A DNA stretch of 64,000 bases from Streptomyces sp. SAT1 (GCF_001654495.1 NZ_CP015849.1:2370501-2434500), one strand, 5' to 3'. Positions 44,103 to 52,784 are shown, counted from the first letter of the stretch. Made by a program: numbers and translations. Notes: a model not told the origin generated them from the sequence alone.

Positions 44103-45041
44103 TCAGCCCTCGCCCGCCTCGGTCCGGGCGTCCTGGGCGGTCGTCAGGTGCGTGGCCGCTGTGCGCAGGGCCGCCAGGACGGCCCGGGGGGCGGGGGCGT
44201 CACGGGCGCCCTTGCGCAGGGCGGCCACGACGTGGCGGTGGGGGCGGTCGGCGGCCAGTTCGCGGAGCACCACGCCGTCGCGGCGCAGGGCGGCCATGCG
44301 CGGTACGAGCGCGACGCCCATGCCCGCCTCCACCATCGCCAGGATGGCCGTCCAGCCGGCCGCCGTGTGCCCCTGGTGCGGGCTGAACCCGGCCGCCTCG
44401 CAGGCCGTACGGGTGATGTCGGACCACGGGCCGCTGCCGCCGAAGATCCACGCCTCGGCGGCGAGATCGGCCAGCCGCACCTCGGGCGCCGAGGCCAGCG
44501 CGTGGCCGGGCGGCAGGGCGAGGTCGAGCGGGTCGGCGAGCAGCGGCACGCGGGTGAAGCCCGGGTCGACCGCGGTCGGCGCGTGCGCGGCCAGCGACAG
44601 CGCGAGGTCCACCTCACCGGCGGCCAGCAGGTCGTACGCCTCGCCCGCCTCCGCCTCCCGCACCCGTACGCTCACCCCGGGCCGGCTCGCGCGCAGCGCC
44701 CGTACCGCCGGGACCACCAGGGCGGGCACCGCGGTCGAGAAGGCCGCGACCCGCACCTCACCGGCCTCGCCGCGCGTGTACGCCGCCATCTCCGCGTCCG
44801 CGCGTTCCAGTTGCTCGAACACGGCGTCGGCGTGCCGCAGCACCAGCCGGGCCGCGTCCGTGAGCCGCACCCGCCGCCCGCGCGCCTCCAGCAGCGGCAC
44901 CCCGAGCTGGGCGGCGAGGTTGGTCAGCTGCTGGGAGACGGCGGACGGGGTCATGTGCAGCGCCTCGGCCGTCGCGGTCACGGTCCCCCGCTCCCGCAGC
45001 GTCCGCAGGATGCGCAGCTTCCGGATCTCCCACTCGGCCAT
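44103..45041 (-). CDS. LysR-family transcriptional regulator
   Basis: A 312-residue regulator. The winged helix-turn-helix is at residues about 5-62 (LRILRTLRERGTVTATAEALHMTPSAVSQQLTNLAAQLG). The periplasmic-binding-like effector domain starts near 92 (VRVAAFSTAVPALVVPAV). It lies 54 nt after the EamA transporter gene in the same direction. Two copies of the palindrome TACGGCCGTA sit just before its ATG. Regulation of the neighbouring transporter is likely. Confidence 0.88.
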   Translation of the reverse strand: MAEWEIRKLRILRTLRERGTVTATAEALHMTPSAVSQQLTNLAAQLGVPLLEARGRRVRLTDAARLVLRHADAVFEQLERADAEMAAYTRGEAGEVRVAAFSTAVPALVVPAVRALRASRPGVSVRVREAEAGEAYDLLAAGEVDLALSLAAHAPTAVDPGFTRVPLLADPLDLALPPGHALASAPEVRLADLAAEAWIFGGSGPWSDITRTACEAAGFSPHQGHTAAGWTAILAMVEAGMGVALVPRMAALRRDGVVLRELAADRPHRHVVAALRKGARDAPAPRAVLAALRTAATHLTTAQDARTEAGEG

Positions 45042-45053
45042 GGCGGCAACCTA

Positions 45054-45080
45054 TACGGCCGTACGACCCGTACGGCCGTA
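45054..45080 (-). promoter_or_regulatory. Twin palindromes upstream of lysR
   Basis: TACGGCCGTA occurs at 45054-45063 and 45071-45080, centres 17 bp apart, directly upstream of the lysR ATG (45041). They could be autoregulatory sites or a local hairpin. Confidence 0.4.
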
Positions 45081-45095
45081 CGGTCCTCAGCGGCG

Positions 45096-46034
45096 TCAGC
45101 GGCGGGCCGCCGAGCCGAGGACGACGCCGCCCAGGATCAGCACCATGCACAGTGCCTGGCGCGGACCCGCCGCCTCGCCGAGCAGCGCCCAGGACAGCAG
45201 CGCCACACAGACCGGCTGGAGGTAGTAGACGAGTCCGGCGCGGGTCGGGCCGACCAGGGAGATCGCCTTGTTCCAGGCGAAGAAGGCGAGGGCGGAGGAC
45301 ATCACGCCGACGTAGAGGAGCGGGAGCAGGGTGCCGGGCGCGGGGGCGAACCCGCCCTGGAGCGCGAGGCTGCCGAGCTGGCACGGCACCAGCATGAGCG
45401 TGCCGGCCAGGAAGGTGGTGAAGAGGAACCCGGCGCCGTCCAGCCCGGCGGGGCGGCGGCGCAGCAGGGCGCTGTAGCCGCCGAAGCAGCAGGCCGCGGC
45501 GATCATCCACAGGTCCCCGGCGGCGAAGGAGGCCCCGCCGCCGCCCGCCACCAGCAGCACCACACCCGCGCAGGCGGTGAGCAGACCCGCGACCCGGCGG
45601 GCGCCGAGCCGGGCGCCGCCGGCCCGTTCCAGGACCGCCATCAGCACCGGCGAGGCGGCCATGATCATGCCCATGTTGGCGGCCGGGGTGGTCAGTCCGG
45701 CCTGGTTGACCAGGGTGTTGTAGACGGCGATGCCGAGCAGCGCGGCCAGCAGGACGAAGGCCGCGTGGCGGCGGATCAGCTCCCGCTGCCGCCAGGCGGC
45801 GCGGGCACCGAAGGGCGCCACCGCCACGAGCGCCACCACCCAGCGCCAGAACGCCTGCTGCACCGGCGGCACGCTGTCGTGCAGCGCGCGGGAGGTGACG
45901 AAGCTGCCCGCCCAGACGACGGTGGCCAGCGCGGCGAGGGCGGTTCCGAGGGCGGCGGGCCGCGGGGCGGACGCGGTCGCCGGGGCCGGTGGTGCCGCGG
46001 GCGGGCGGGGTGTCCGGTTCCGGACGGAGGCCAC
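45096..46034 (-). CDS. EamA/DMT-family transporter
   Basis: A 312-residue inner-membrane exporter with ten hydrophobic helices in two repeated EamA halves (LATVVWAGSFVTSRALHDSVPPVQQAFWRW in the first, CCFGGYSALLRRRPAGLDG starting the second). Members export amino acids or other metabolites. GTG 46034 is chosen because AAAGGA lies 6 nt upstream; in-frame upstream sequence is Arg/Pro-rich and unlikely. It is followed by the LysR gene, a common transporter-regulator pairing. Confidence 0.85.
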   Translation of the reverse strand: MASVRNRTPRPPAAPPAPATASAPRPAALGTALAALATVVWAGSFVTSRALHDSVPPVQQAFWRWVVALVAVAPFGARAAWRQRELIRRHAAFVLLAALLGIAVYNTLVNQAGLTTPAANMGMIMAASPVLMAVLERAGGARLGARRVAGLLTACAGVVLLVAGGGGASFAAGDLWMIAAACCFGGYSALLRRRPAGLDGAGFLFTTFLAGTLMLVPCQLGSLALQGGFAPAPGTLLPLLYVGVMSSALAFFAWNKAISLVGPTRAGLVYYLQPVCVALLSWALLGEAAGPRQALCMVLILGGVVLGSAARR

Positions 46035-46131
46035 GGGGGTCCTTTCGCTGGACGGGGCGGGACGGCGGGCGGGGCGGAGGCGTCCCACCCGGTCCGGAAC
46101 CACCGTGACAGCGGCCGACCTGTCAGGTCCA

Positions 46132-46169
46132 TCGAAACTTTTCGAGCGGTCTTTTCAGCAGAACTGAAA
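46132..46169 (-). promoter_or_regulatory. Candidate LysR binding region upstream of the EamA gene
   Basis: Two dyads lie 100-135 nt upstream of the transporter GTG: TCGAAA-CT-TTTCGA (46132-46145) and TTTCAG-CAGAA-CTGAAA (46153-46169). The second fits the T-N11-A dyad form of LysR sites. The region is AT-rich for this genome. Confidence 0.5.
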
Positions 46170-46201
46170 GGTTGAGGAGCGGCTGAAGGAGCTGTGGCGG
46201 C

Positions 46202-47638
46202 TCAACCCACGTGGGTGGCGAGCGCGGCCTCGATCTCCGCCGGGTCGGGCGTGTCCGCCGCCCAGGCCGCGTAGCCGTCGGGGCGGACCAGCAGGGCCGT
46301 ACGGCGCCCGCTCGCCCAGCGCGCGGCGGTCAGGCGGGCGGCGCGCTCCGGGGTCACCTCGTGGGTTTGGGGGGCGAGGAGGACGAACCGGCCGCCGCGC
46401 AGGGCCTCGTACAGCCGGCCGCCGCCCGCGAGCGCCACGTCCGGGACGCGGGTGCCGACGAGCCGGTGCGCGCCGCGCGGCGCCCGGTAGCGGTAGCCGA
46501 TGCCGGTGACCTGACCGGTGACCAGGCGGCGGAGCGGGGCGCAGGCGCCGAGTGCGGTGACGAGCGCGGCGCGCAGGGCCAGGGTCCAGGGGCGCCCGGC
46601 CATCGCGAGCCGCACGATGCCGCCGCTGCTGCGCAGCACGGCCCTGCCGACCGGGTGGCGTTCGGCCTGGTAGGTGTCGAGGAGCGCCTCGGGTGCGTGC
46701 CCGGTGACGACCTGGGCGAGCTTCCAGCTGAGGTTGGCCACGTCCTGGAGGCCGGTGTTCATGCCCTGCCCGCCGGCCGGACTGTGCACATGGGCGGCGT
46801 CCCCGGCGAGCAGGACCCGGCCGACGCGGTAGGCGGGCGCCTGTCGCTCGTCGCTGTGGAAACGTGAGGTCCAGCGGGCGTCGTGCATGCCGTAGTCGCG
46901 GCCGAGCGCGAGCCGGGTGATCTCCTTGACCTCGTCGAGGCCGACCGGCGCGTCGTCGGCCTCCTCCCGGCCCCGGCGCCAGCAGATCACCCGGTGGTAG
47001 CCGTCCCCGAAGGGCGCGAGGAAGGCGAACGCGTCCCCGGTCGCGTTGACCGTCAGCAGCGTCTCGGGCGGCTCGGCCAGCCGTACGTCCGCCAGCACCA
47101 CCGAACGGATCACCGACCGCCCCGGGAACGGCAGCCCGACCGCCCGCCGCACCGCGCTGCGCATCCCGTCCGCGCCGACGACGTACGCCCCGCGCAGCGA
47201 CGCCGGCCGGCCGTCGGCGCCGCGCACCGCCACGGTCACGCCGTCCGCGTCCTGGGCGAGTCCGGTCACCTCGGTCTCGTAGCGGAAGTCCACGCCGCTC
47301 TCGGCCGCGCGCCGCTCCAGCACCTTCTCGACCTCGTACTGCGGCAGGACGAGGACATGGCGGAAACGGGAGTGCAGGGCGGTGAGGTCGAGGGAGAGGC
47401 GGCCGAAGAGGTCCAGCCGGTCCAGGGGGCGGCCGATCGCCTCCAGTTCGTCGGCGAGCGCGCGGGCGTCGAGCTGTTCGAGGGTGCGGGCGTGCAGGAC
47501 GAAGGCGCGGGAGAGGTTGCTGATCCGGTGGGGGCGCTTCTCGACGAGGGTGACGGGGACACCGGCGGCGGCGAGGTCGCCGGCCAGCAGGAGTCCGGTG
47601 GGGCCGGCGCCGACGACGATCACGGGGGTGGTGGTCAT
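46202..47638 (-). CDS. FAD-dependent aromatic monooxygenase (class A flavoprotein)
   Basis: A 478-residue flavin hydroxylase. Residues 5-33 carry the dinucleotide-binding GAGPTGLLLAGDLAAAGVPVTLVEKR, GADGMRSAVRRAVG is the DG motif, and RVLLAGDAAHVHSPAGGQGMNTGLQDVANLSWKLA is the GD motif that binds FAD. The C-terminal thioredoxin-like domain is present. It resembles polyketide or antibiotic-modifying hydroxylases such as PgaE or rifampicin monooxygenase; substrate unknown. ATG 47638 has GAGGAGG 6-7 nt upstream. It is divergent from a tetR gene, and an operator-like array fills the space between, so induction by a TetR ligand, perhaps an aromatic drug, is likely. Confidence 0.88.
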   Translation of the reverse strand: MTTTPVIVVGAGPTGLLLAGDLAAAGVPVTLVEKRPHRISNLSRAFVLHARTLEQLDARALADELEAIGRPLDRLDLFGRLSLDLTALHSRFRHVLVLPQYEVEKVLERRAAESGVDFRYETEVTGLAQDADGVTVAVRGADGRPASLRGAYVVGADGMRSAVRRAVGLPFPGRSVIRSVVLADVRLAEPPETLLTVNATGDAFAFLAPFGDGYHRVICWRRGREEADDAPVGLDEVKEITRLALGRDYGMHDARWTSRFHSDERQAPAYRVGRVLLAGDAAHVHSPAGGQGMNTGLQDVANLSWKLAQVVTGHAPEALLDTYQAERHPVGRAVLRSSGGIVRLAMAGRPWTLALRAALVTALGACAPLRRLVTGQVTGIGYRYRAPRGAHRLVGTRVPDVALAGGGRLYEALRGGRFVLLAPQTHEVTPERAARLTAARWASGRRTALLVRPDGYAAWAADTPDPAEIEAALATHVG

Positions 47639-47672
47639 GAGGGGCCTCCTCGATGGCTGCTTCGGCCGGTCC

Positions 47673-47878
47673 ACGCTTGTGGGCAAACGCTTGTGGGCGA
47701 GCGAGTGCGTGGTGGTTCGGGCGCCAACACTCGTGGGCGAACACTTGTAGGCGAACGCCCGTGGGTGAACGCTTGTGGGCCAACATGCGTGGGCCAACAT
47801 CTGTGGGCAAACGTAAACCCGGCGACGCGGGCGCGTCAACGCTTGTTGGCCTACGCGTGTTGGCCTACGCTCGTAGGC
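47673..47878. repeat. Array of overlapping 14-bp operator-like repeats between FAD monooxygenase and tetR
   Basis: About eleven copies of a 14-bp unit of the type AACGCTTGTGGGCC. Two degenerate copies lie at 47673-47697. Six perfectly phased units run 47726-47809. Three more are at 47838-47851, 47852-47865 and 47866-47878, ending right at the tetR ATG. The junction of neighbouring units makes a dyad of the form GCCNACNNNNGTNGGC; the last is the perfect palindrome GCCTACG-CT-CGTAGGC (47863-47878). Confidence 0.85.
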
Positions 47879-48505
47879 ATGCCAGATCGCGCCACCCCAG
47901 CCACGTCACCTGCCTCCTCTGCCGCACCCGCCTCTCCTCCCCCTTCCGCCTCGGCCCGACGTTCCGACGCCACCCGCGCCGCCATCCTCGCCGCCGCGCG
48001 GGCCCGTTTCGCGGCGGACGGGTACGAACGGGCGACCATCCGGGCCATCGCCAAGGACGCGAAGATCGATCCGTCGATGGTCATGCGCTACCACGGCAAC
48101 AAGGAGAGCCTGTTCGCGGCGGCCGTCTCCGTGGATCTGCGGCTCCCGGACCTGACCGCGCTCCCCCGCGACCAGGTCGGCCACGCTCTCGTCTCGCACT
48201 TCCTCGACTTCTGGGAGGAGAGCGGCGAGCTGACGGCGATCCTGCGCGTCGGTGTCACCAACACCGCCGGGGCCGAGCGGCTGCAACGGGTGTTCCGGGA
48301 GCAGTTGCTGCCGGTGGCGCAGGCGGTGTGCCCGGATCCCGAGCAGGTTCCGGCGCGGGCGGCGCTGTGCGCGTCCCAGTTGCTCGGGCTGGCGCTCACC
48401 CGGTACGTGCTGCGCATCCCGGCGGCCGTCGCCCTGGCCCGCCAGGAGGCGCTGGCCTGGCTGGCGCCCACCGTGCAGCGCTATCTCACGGCGCCCAGCC
48501 CCTGA
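47879..48505 (+). CDS. TetR-family transcriptional regulator
   Basis: A 208-residue repressor. After a Pro/Ser/Ala-rich N-terminal tail (residues 1-25) comes the TetR winged domain (TRAAILAAARARFAADGYERATIRAIAKDAKIDPSMVMRYHGNKESLFAAAV) and a TetR_C-type ligand domain. ATG 47879 directly abuts the last operator repeat and has no ribosome site, so a leaderless transcript is possible; otherwise a later start must be used. It is divergent from the FAD monooxygenase and probably represses both genes by binding the repeat array. Confidence 0.87.
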   Translation: MPDRATPATSPASSAAPASPPPSASARRSDATRAAILAAARARFAADGYERATIRAIAKDAKIDPSMVMRYHGNKESLFAAAVSVDLRLPDLTALPRDQVGHALVSHFLDFWEESGELTAILRVGVTNTAGAERLQRVFREQLLPVAQAVCPDPEQVPARAALCASQLLGLALTRYVLRIPAAVALARQEALAWLAPTVQRYLTAPSP

Positions 48506-48533
48506 CCGCGCCCGGCCCGAGGGGCGGACACGG

Positions 48534-48600
48534 CGAGGGCGCCCGCCCCGTCGCGTACGTACGGCTCATGCGCGTACGTACGGCGGGGCGGGCGCCCTCG
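48534..48600 (+). terminator. Very long hairpin after tetR
   Basis: A perfect 17-bp outer stem CGAGGGCGCCCGCCCCG / CGGGGCGGGCGCCCTCG (48534-48550, 48584-48600). The inner part holds two copies of GCGTACGTACGGC-like palindromic sequence. Confidence 0.8.
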
Positions 48601-48633
48601 GCGTAGGACCAGGCGTGGGACCGCCGGTGGCCG

Positions 48634-48894
48634 TCAGGCCTTGACGTTCACGTTCCGGCTGGTGTCCTGGTGCTTGTGGGACCGGTCCAGGACCATGACG
48701 AGACCGCCGATGATCACGAACAGGGCGAGCGGGATCCCGACGAACAGACCCAGCGTCTCGGCGACGCCCAGGCCCTTGCCGGGGTCGTCGCCGTCGTCAC
48801 GGATCACCGCGAGCGCGGGGGACGACATGAGCAGCATCATCAGCGTCGTACCGGCCGCCAGGGTGCCGGCGCGCAGGGCGTTCTTCTTGTCCAC
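48634..48894 (-). CDS. Small two-helix membrane protein
   Basis: An 86-residue protein. Residues about 8-30 are a signal or first membrane helix (AGTLAAGTTLMMLLMSSPALAV), then a polar loop DDGDDPGKG, a second helix at about 45-69 (LGLFVGIPLALFVIIGGLVMVL), and a basic tail ending NVNVKA. GTG 48894 has no clear ribosome site. I do not recognise a function; it stands alone between tetR and malQ. Confidence 0.7.
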   Translation of the reverse strand: MDKKNALRAGTLAAGTTLMMLLMSSPALAVIRDDGDDPGKGLGVAETLGLFVGIPLALFVIIGGLVMVLDRSHKHQDTSRNVNVKA

Positions 48895-48977
48895 GGTGCC
48901 AAAGTAGCGAACGCCGGAACGGGCCGCGCGTCCGGGGTGCCGTATGAGGCGCGCGGACCGCCCGCGCGCCCCCGCCG

Positions 48978-51275
48978 TCAGCCCTCCGCCCCTCCTCCTT
49001 CGTCCTTCCGCACCCCTGCCCGCACCCCTGCCCGCACCCCTGCCCGCACCCCGGCGCGCAGCACGTCGGCCAGGGCGCGCAGACGGGGCGAGGCGGCCAG
49101 GTCCTCCAGGGTCACCGGGCGGCCCCCGGCGTCGGCGACGGGCAGGCGCCAGTTGGGGTATTCGGCCGAGGTCCCGGGCAGGTTCTGCGGGCGGCGGTCG
49201 CCCACGGCGTCCGGCAGCCAGAGGCCCACCATCCGGGCGGGGGTGCGCAGCAGGAAGCGGTGGACAGCCTGGATCCCGGCCTCGACCCGGGCCTCGTCCC
49301 CGGGGCCTCCGGCCACTCCGGCCACTCCGGCCACTCCGGCCGTGGTTCCCGCTCCCTCACCCGCCGCCCCCGGGAGCAGTCCCAGTTCCCCCAGCAGGGC
49401 CAGCCACTCGTCCACGTCCGCGGTGGCCTCCGCGCGTTCCTCCTCCAGCGGGCGGGTGAGCAGGCCCAGGCGGTGGCGCAGGGCGACGTGCTCGCCGGTG
49501 AGGCGGGCGGCGGTGGACGGCAGGTCGTGCGTGGTGGCCGTGGCCAGGCAGTCGGCGCGCCAGCGGGCGGGCGGCAGCGGGCGGCCGTCGCCGTCCCAGT
49601 CCCGTTCGAACCAGAGGACCGACGTGCCGAGCACTCCGCGCCGGTCCAGGGTCTCGCGCACCCCGGGTTCCACGGTGCCGAGATCCTCGCCGATCACCAC
49701 GGCCCCGGCCCGCGCGGCCTCCATTACCAGCACGGCGAGCATGGCCTCGGCGTCGTGGCGGACGTAGGTGCCCTCGGTGGGCGGGTGGCCGCGCGGCACC
49801 CACCAGAGCCGGAACAGGCCCATCACATGGTCGATGCGCAGGGCGCCCGCGGAGCGGAACAGGGCGCGCAGCAGCCGCCGGAAGGGCGCGTGGCCGCAGG
49901 CGGCGAGGCGGTCGGGGCGCCAGGGCGGCAGGCCCCAGTCCTGGCCGTGCGCGTTGAAGGCGTCCGGCGGGGCGCCGACGGACATCCCGGCGGCGAAGAC
50001 CTCCTGCTGCGCCCACGCGTCGGCGCCGCCGGGGTGCACGCCCACGGCGAGGTCGTGCACGATCCCGAGCGGCATGCCGGCCTCGCGGGCGGCGCGCTGG
50101 GCGGCGGTGAGCTGTTCGTCGGTGAGCCAGGCGAGGCGGGAGTGGAAGTCGACGCGGTCGGCCAGTTCCGCGCGGGCGCGGGCCGTCTGCGGCGAGCGCG
50201 GATCGCGCAGGCCCTCGGGCCAGCGGCTCCAGTCGGGGCCGTGCGCCTCGGCCAGGGCGCACCAGGTGGCATGGTCGGTCAGGGCGCCGCCCTCGCGGGC
50301 GAGGAAGGCGGCGTGGGCGGCGGCTCGGCCGGGGCCGAGCGGGACCCGGTGCAGGATCTCCAGGGCCTCGCGTTTCAGGTCCCACACCGCGTCCCGGTCG
50401 ATCAGGGCGCCCTTGCCGAGGACCTCGGCGCGCAGGCGGGCGGCCCGTTCCCCGAGGGTGTGCAGCCGTGCGCGGTCCGCGTCGCCGGTGACGTACGCGA
50501 ACTCGGGGACGTCCTCGATCCGCAGGTGCACGGGGTCGGGGAAGCGGCGGGAGGAGGGGCGGTAGGGCGAGGGGTCGGTGGGGCCGGCGGAATCGGTGGG
50601 GTCGCCGGGCACGGCCGCGTGCAGCGGGTTGACCTGGACGAACCCGGCTCCCAGGGTCCGCCCGGCCCAGCCGCTCAGCTCGGCGAGGTCGCCCAGGTCG
50701 CCCATGCCCCAGGAGCGGTGGGAGAGCAGGGAGTAGAGCTGGACGAGCAGCCCGTAGGAGCGTCCGGGCGGCGGGGGCAGCCGGGGCGGGGCGACGATCA
50801 GGTGCGCCTCGGCCCTCCGGCCGTCGGGGGCGGTGGCGGTCAGCCGGTGGACGCCCGGGGGCAGGTCGTCGGCGCCGGAGCGGGTCCCGCCCTGCTCGGT
50901 CTCGACGGTGAGCCGGGTACCGGGTGGGAGCGCGGTGAGGGCTTCGGGGGGTCCGGCGTCGGTCCAGTGGACCAGGGTGGGCGGGAGCAAGCGTTCCCGC
51001 AGGGCGCTCTCGCGGGCGGTGAGCGCCGCGCGTACCGCCTCCGGGGTGCTCGCGTCGACGTCCAGGGCGGCGAGCGCGGCGACGACGGCGCCGGGCGAGG
51101 CGGCCACCGTACGGCCCGGGGCCGGGCTGTAGGAGGTGGCGACGCCGTGCAGCGCGGCGAGCCGGGCGAGGTCGTCGTCCCCGGCGCCCCCCGCGCCCCC
51201 GGTATCCCCGGCGGATCTGGCGGATCCGGCGGGTCCGGCGGTTCCGGCGGTTCCGGCCGGCCGTGGCGCGGCCAT
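48978..51275 (-). CDS. malQ: 4-alpha-glucanotransferase (GH77)
   Basis: A 765-residue enzyme transferring glucan segments in maltodextrin and glycogen metabolism. GH77 catalytic residues are the nucleophile Asp482 (RIDHVMGLFR), acid/base Glu530 (VIGEDLGTV) and Asp584 (THDLPS). The N-terminal extra domain of actinobacterial MalQ is present. Three low-complexity stretches come from short in-frame DNA repeats: GTAGTAGPAG near the start, AGVAGVAGVAG near 650, and RAGVRAGVRAGVRAGVR at the C-terminus. ATG 51275 overlaps the stop of the upstream ORF (TAGATG). Confidence 0.93.
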   Translation of the reverse strand: MAAPRPAGTAGTAGPAGSARSAGDTGGAGGAGDDDLARLAALHGVATSYSPAPGRTVAASPGAVVAALAALDVDASTPEAVRAALTARESALRERLLPPTLVHWTDAGPPEALTALPPGTRLTVETEQGGTRSGADDLPPGVHRLTATAPDGRRAEAHLIVAPPRLPPPPGRSYGLLVQLYSLLSHRSWGMGDLGDLAELSGWAGRTLGAGFVQVNPLHAAVPGDPTDSAGPTDPSPYRPSSRRFPDPVHLRIEDVPEFAYVTGDADRARLHTLGERAARLRAEVLGKGALIDRDAVWDLKREALEILHRVPLGPGRAAAHAAFLAREGGALTDHATWCALAEAHGPDWSRWPEGLRDPRSPQTARARAELADRVDFHSRLAWLTDEQLTAAQRAAREAGMPLGIVHDLAVGVHPGGADAWAQQEVFAAGMSVGAPPDAFNAHGQDWGLPPWRPDRLAACGHAPFRRLLRALFRSAGALRIDHVMGLFRLWWVPRGHPPTEGTYVRHDAEAMLAVLVMEAARAGAVVIGEDLGTVEPGVRETLDRRGVLGTSVLWFERDWDGDGRPLPPARWRADCLATATTHDLPSTAARLTGEHVALRHRLGLLTRPLEEERAEATADVDEWLALLGELGLLPGAAGEGAGTTAGVAGVAGVAGGPGDEARVEAGIQAVHRFLLRTPARMVGLWLPDAVGDRRPQNLPGTSAEYPNWRLPVADAGGRPVTLEDLAASPRLRALADVLRAGVRAGVRAGVRAGVRKDEGGGAEG
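49009..49050. repeat. 12-bp minisatellite at the malQ 3' end
   Basis: The unit CGCACCCCTGCC is repeated head to tail three times exactly (49009-49044) with a partial fourth, encoding the repeated RAGV motif. A 9-bp repeat GGCCACTCC (three copies, 49311-49337) lies in the same gene. Confidence 0.85.
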
Positions 51276-51677
51276 CTACCGCTCCGCGCCGCACGGGCCG
51301 GGGTCGGCGGTGGACTCGCTGGTCAGCGGCGCGGCCTCGGCGAGGGGCGGTTCGCTGGTGAGCGGTTCGGCGTCGGGCAGCGGCGGTTCGCTGGTCAGCG
51401 GGGCCTCGGCCCAGGGCGCCTCCGAGGTGAACACGTCCGGGTAGGGGTCGCCGGGGTGGAGGGCGTCCAGACCGGTCTCGTCCAGACCGGTCTGGACGAG
51501 ACCGGTGGTGTCCGGGCGGAGCCGGTGGTCCGGCCCCGCCGCGGGTTTGGGCAGGGTCCGGTCGGGTCCGGGCACATCGGAGGAGGTGGTGCCCTCGGGT
51601 GTGGCGTCGGACAGGGCGGTGTCCGAGAGGACGGTGTCGGTCAGGGCCGAGAGCAGCAGGTGCGCCGGTGCGGTCAC
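51276..51677 (-). CDS. Hypothetical repeat-containing ORF coupled to malQ
   Basis: The frame encodes 133 residues rich in Pro, Thr, Leu, Ser, Asp and Glu, with repeated TSEPPL and LTSE units and no recognisable domain, signal or helix. It is probably disordered and acidic. In favour of being real, its TAG stop overlaps the malQ ATG and it begins with ATG 51677 downstream of an AAGGAG site. Its repeats could also be non-coding minisatellites. I do not know a function. Confidence 0.5.
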   Translation of the reverse strand: MTAPAHLLLSALTDTVLSDTALSDATPEGTTSSDVPGPDRTLPKPAAGPDHRLRPDTTGLVQTGLDETGLDALHPGDPYPDVFTSEAPWAEAPLTSEPPLPDAEPLTSEPPLAEAAPLTSESTADPGPCGAER

Positions 51678-51900
51678 GGGGGTCTCCTTGTCGGCTGCGG
51701 CAACGAGCGGATTACCGCAGCCCTACCCAGTGCGCGCGCGAGCAGACGCACGGGAGCGAACTACGTGCTCTCGGTCACATTCCGCTTCCACCAGGTTGCG
51801 CTACGCACGGCCCGGCGGCCACTTCCGCCCGCGCGGACGGCGGAACGCGGGTGACCGGTCTCGTCCCGAGAGGCGCGGCAGGGCGAGGCGGGGCGGCCCC

Positions 51901-52437
51901 TCAGGCGGAGATCCCGTCGATCCGCGCCAGCGCGTCGTCCGCGCCGTACGGCTGGAGATAGGGCAGCCAGCGCGGGTCGCGGTGGCCGGTGCCGATGATG
52001 CGCCAGGCCAGACCGGTCGGCGGGGCCGGCTTGTGCCGCAGGCGCCAGCCCAGTTCGACGAGGTGGCGGTCGGCCTTGACGTGGTTGCAGCGGCGGCAGG
52101 AGGCCACCACGTTGTCCCAGGCGTGCAGCCCGCCGCGCGAGCGCGGGACGACGTGGTCGACGCTGGTGGCGACGCCGCCGCAGTACATGCAGCGGCCCCC
52201 GTCCCGGGCGAACAGCGCCCTGCGGGTCAGGGGGACGGGCCCCCGGTAGGGGACCCGGACGAAACGCTTGAGCCGGACCACGCTGGGTGCGGGGACGGTG
52301 ACGGTCGCGCTGTGCAGATGGGCGCCGGACTCCTCGAGGCAGACCGCCTTGTTCTCCAGCACGAGGACGAGCGCGCGGCGGAGCGGTACGACGCCGAGGG
52401 GCTCGTACGACGCGTTGAGGACCAGGACATGCGGCAC
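51901..52437 (-). CDS. HNH endonuclease-family protein
   Basis: A 178-residue protein conserved in actinobacteria. It starts PHVLVLNASYEPLGVVPLRRALVLVL; the HNH zinc-finger nuclease core is CMYCGGVATSVDHVVPRSRGG with DNVVASCRRCNHVKADR (CxxC...H...CxxC). GTG 52437 is firm because AAGGAGG lies 6 nt upstream. Such stand-alone HNH proteins are cytoplasmic and of unknown target. It is divergent from the mscS-like gene across 347 nt. Confidence 0.88.
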   Translation of the reverse strand: MPHVLVLNASYEPLGVVPLRRALVLVLENKAVCLEESGAHLHSATVTVPAPSVVRLKRFVRVPYRGPVPLTRRALFARDGGRCMYCGGVATSVDHVVPRSRGGLHAWDNVVASCRRCNHVKADRHLVELGWRLRHKPAPPTGLAWRIIGTGHRDPRWLPYLQPYGADDALARIDGISA

Positions 52438-52784
52438 GGGTGCCTCCTTGTACGCCGGCGGCGCGTGGCTCGCGCCGGGACGATCTGGAGTCAGTCTCCC
52501 CTCATGCCTGGTGGACGCGCCACCATGTCCCGGTAACGGGCCGGGAGTGTTTTCGACCACACCCGGCGCGGGCCTCGGGACGCCGCGCGCCCACACGGCC
52601 TGATCAGAGGGGGAGGGGCGGTGCCGGGGGCGGGCCGGTCCGGGAGTTCGCGGGGAGCGGCGTTCCGTGCCCCGTTAGTGTGGTTGCCCTGCCCGTGCGG
52701 TGACCACTTCGTGACCCAGACGATATCGACCGCCGCGTTTCGGATCGCGGCGCCGGCGGGCAGGCGCACCTGGAGGTACCCGCC
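52438..52784. other. Divergent intergenic region (HNH gene / mscS)
   Basis: No gene is supported in these 347 nt. GGAGG lies 8 nt before the mscS GTG, and AAGGAGG belongs to the HNH gene. A short G-rich run occurs near 52609-52630. No clear terminator or dyad is seen. Confidence 0.4.

Noticed and set aside
47673..47878. CRISPR-like appearance of the short repeats
   Set aside because: Units are only 14 bp, contiguous without spacers, and there are no cas genes; an operator array fits better.
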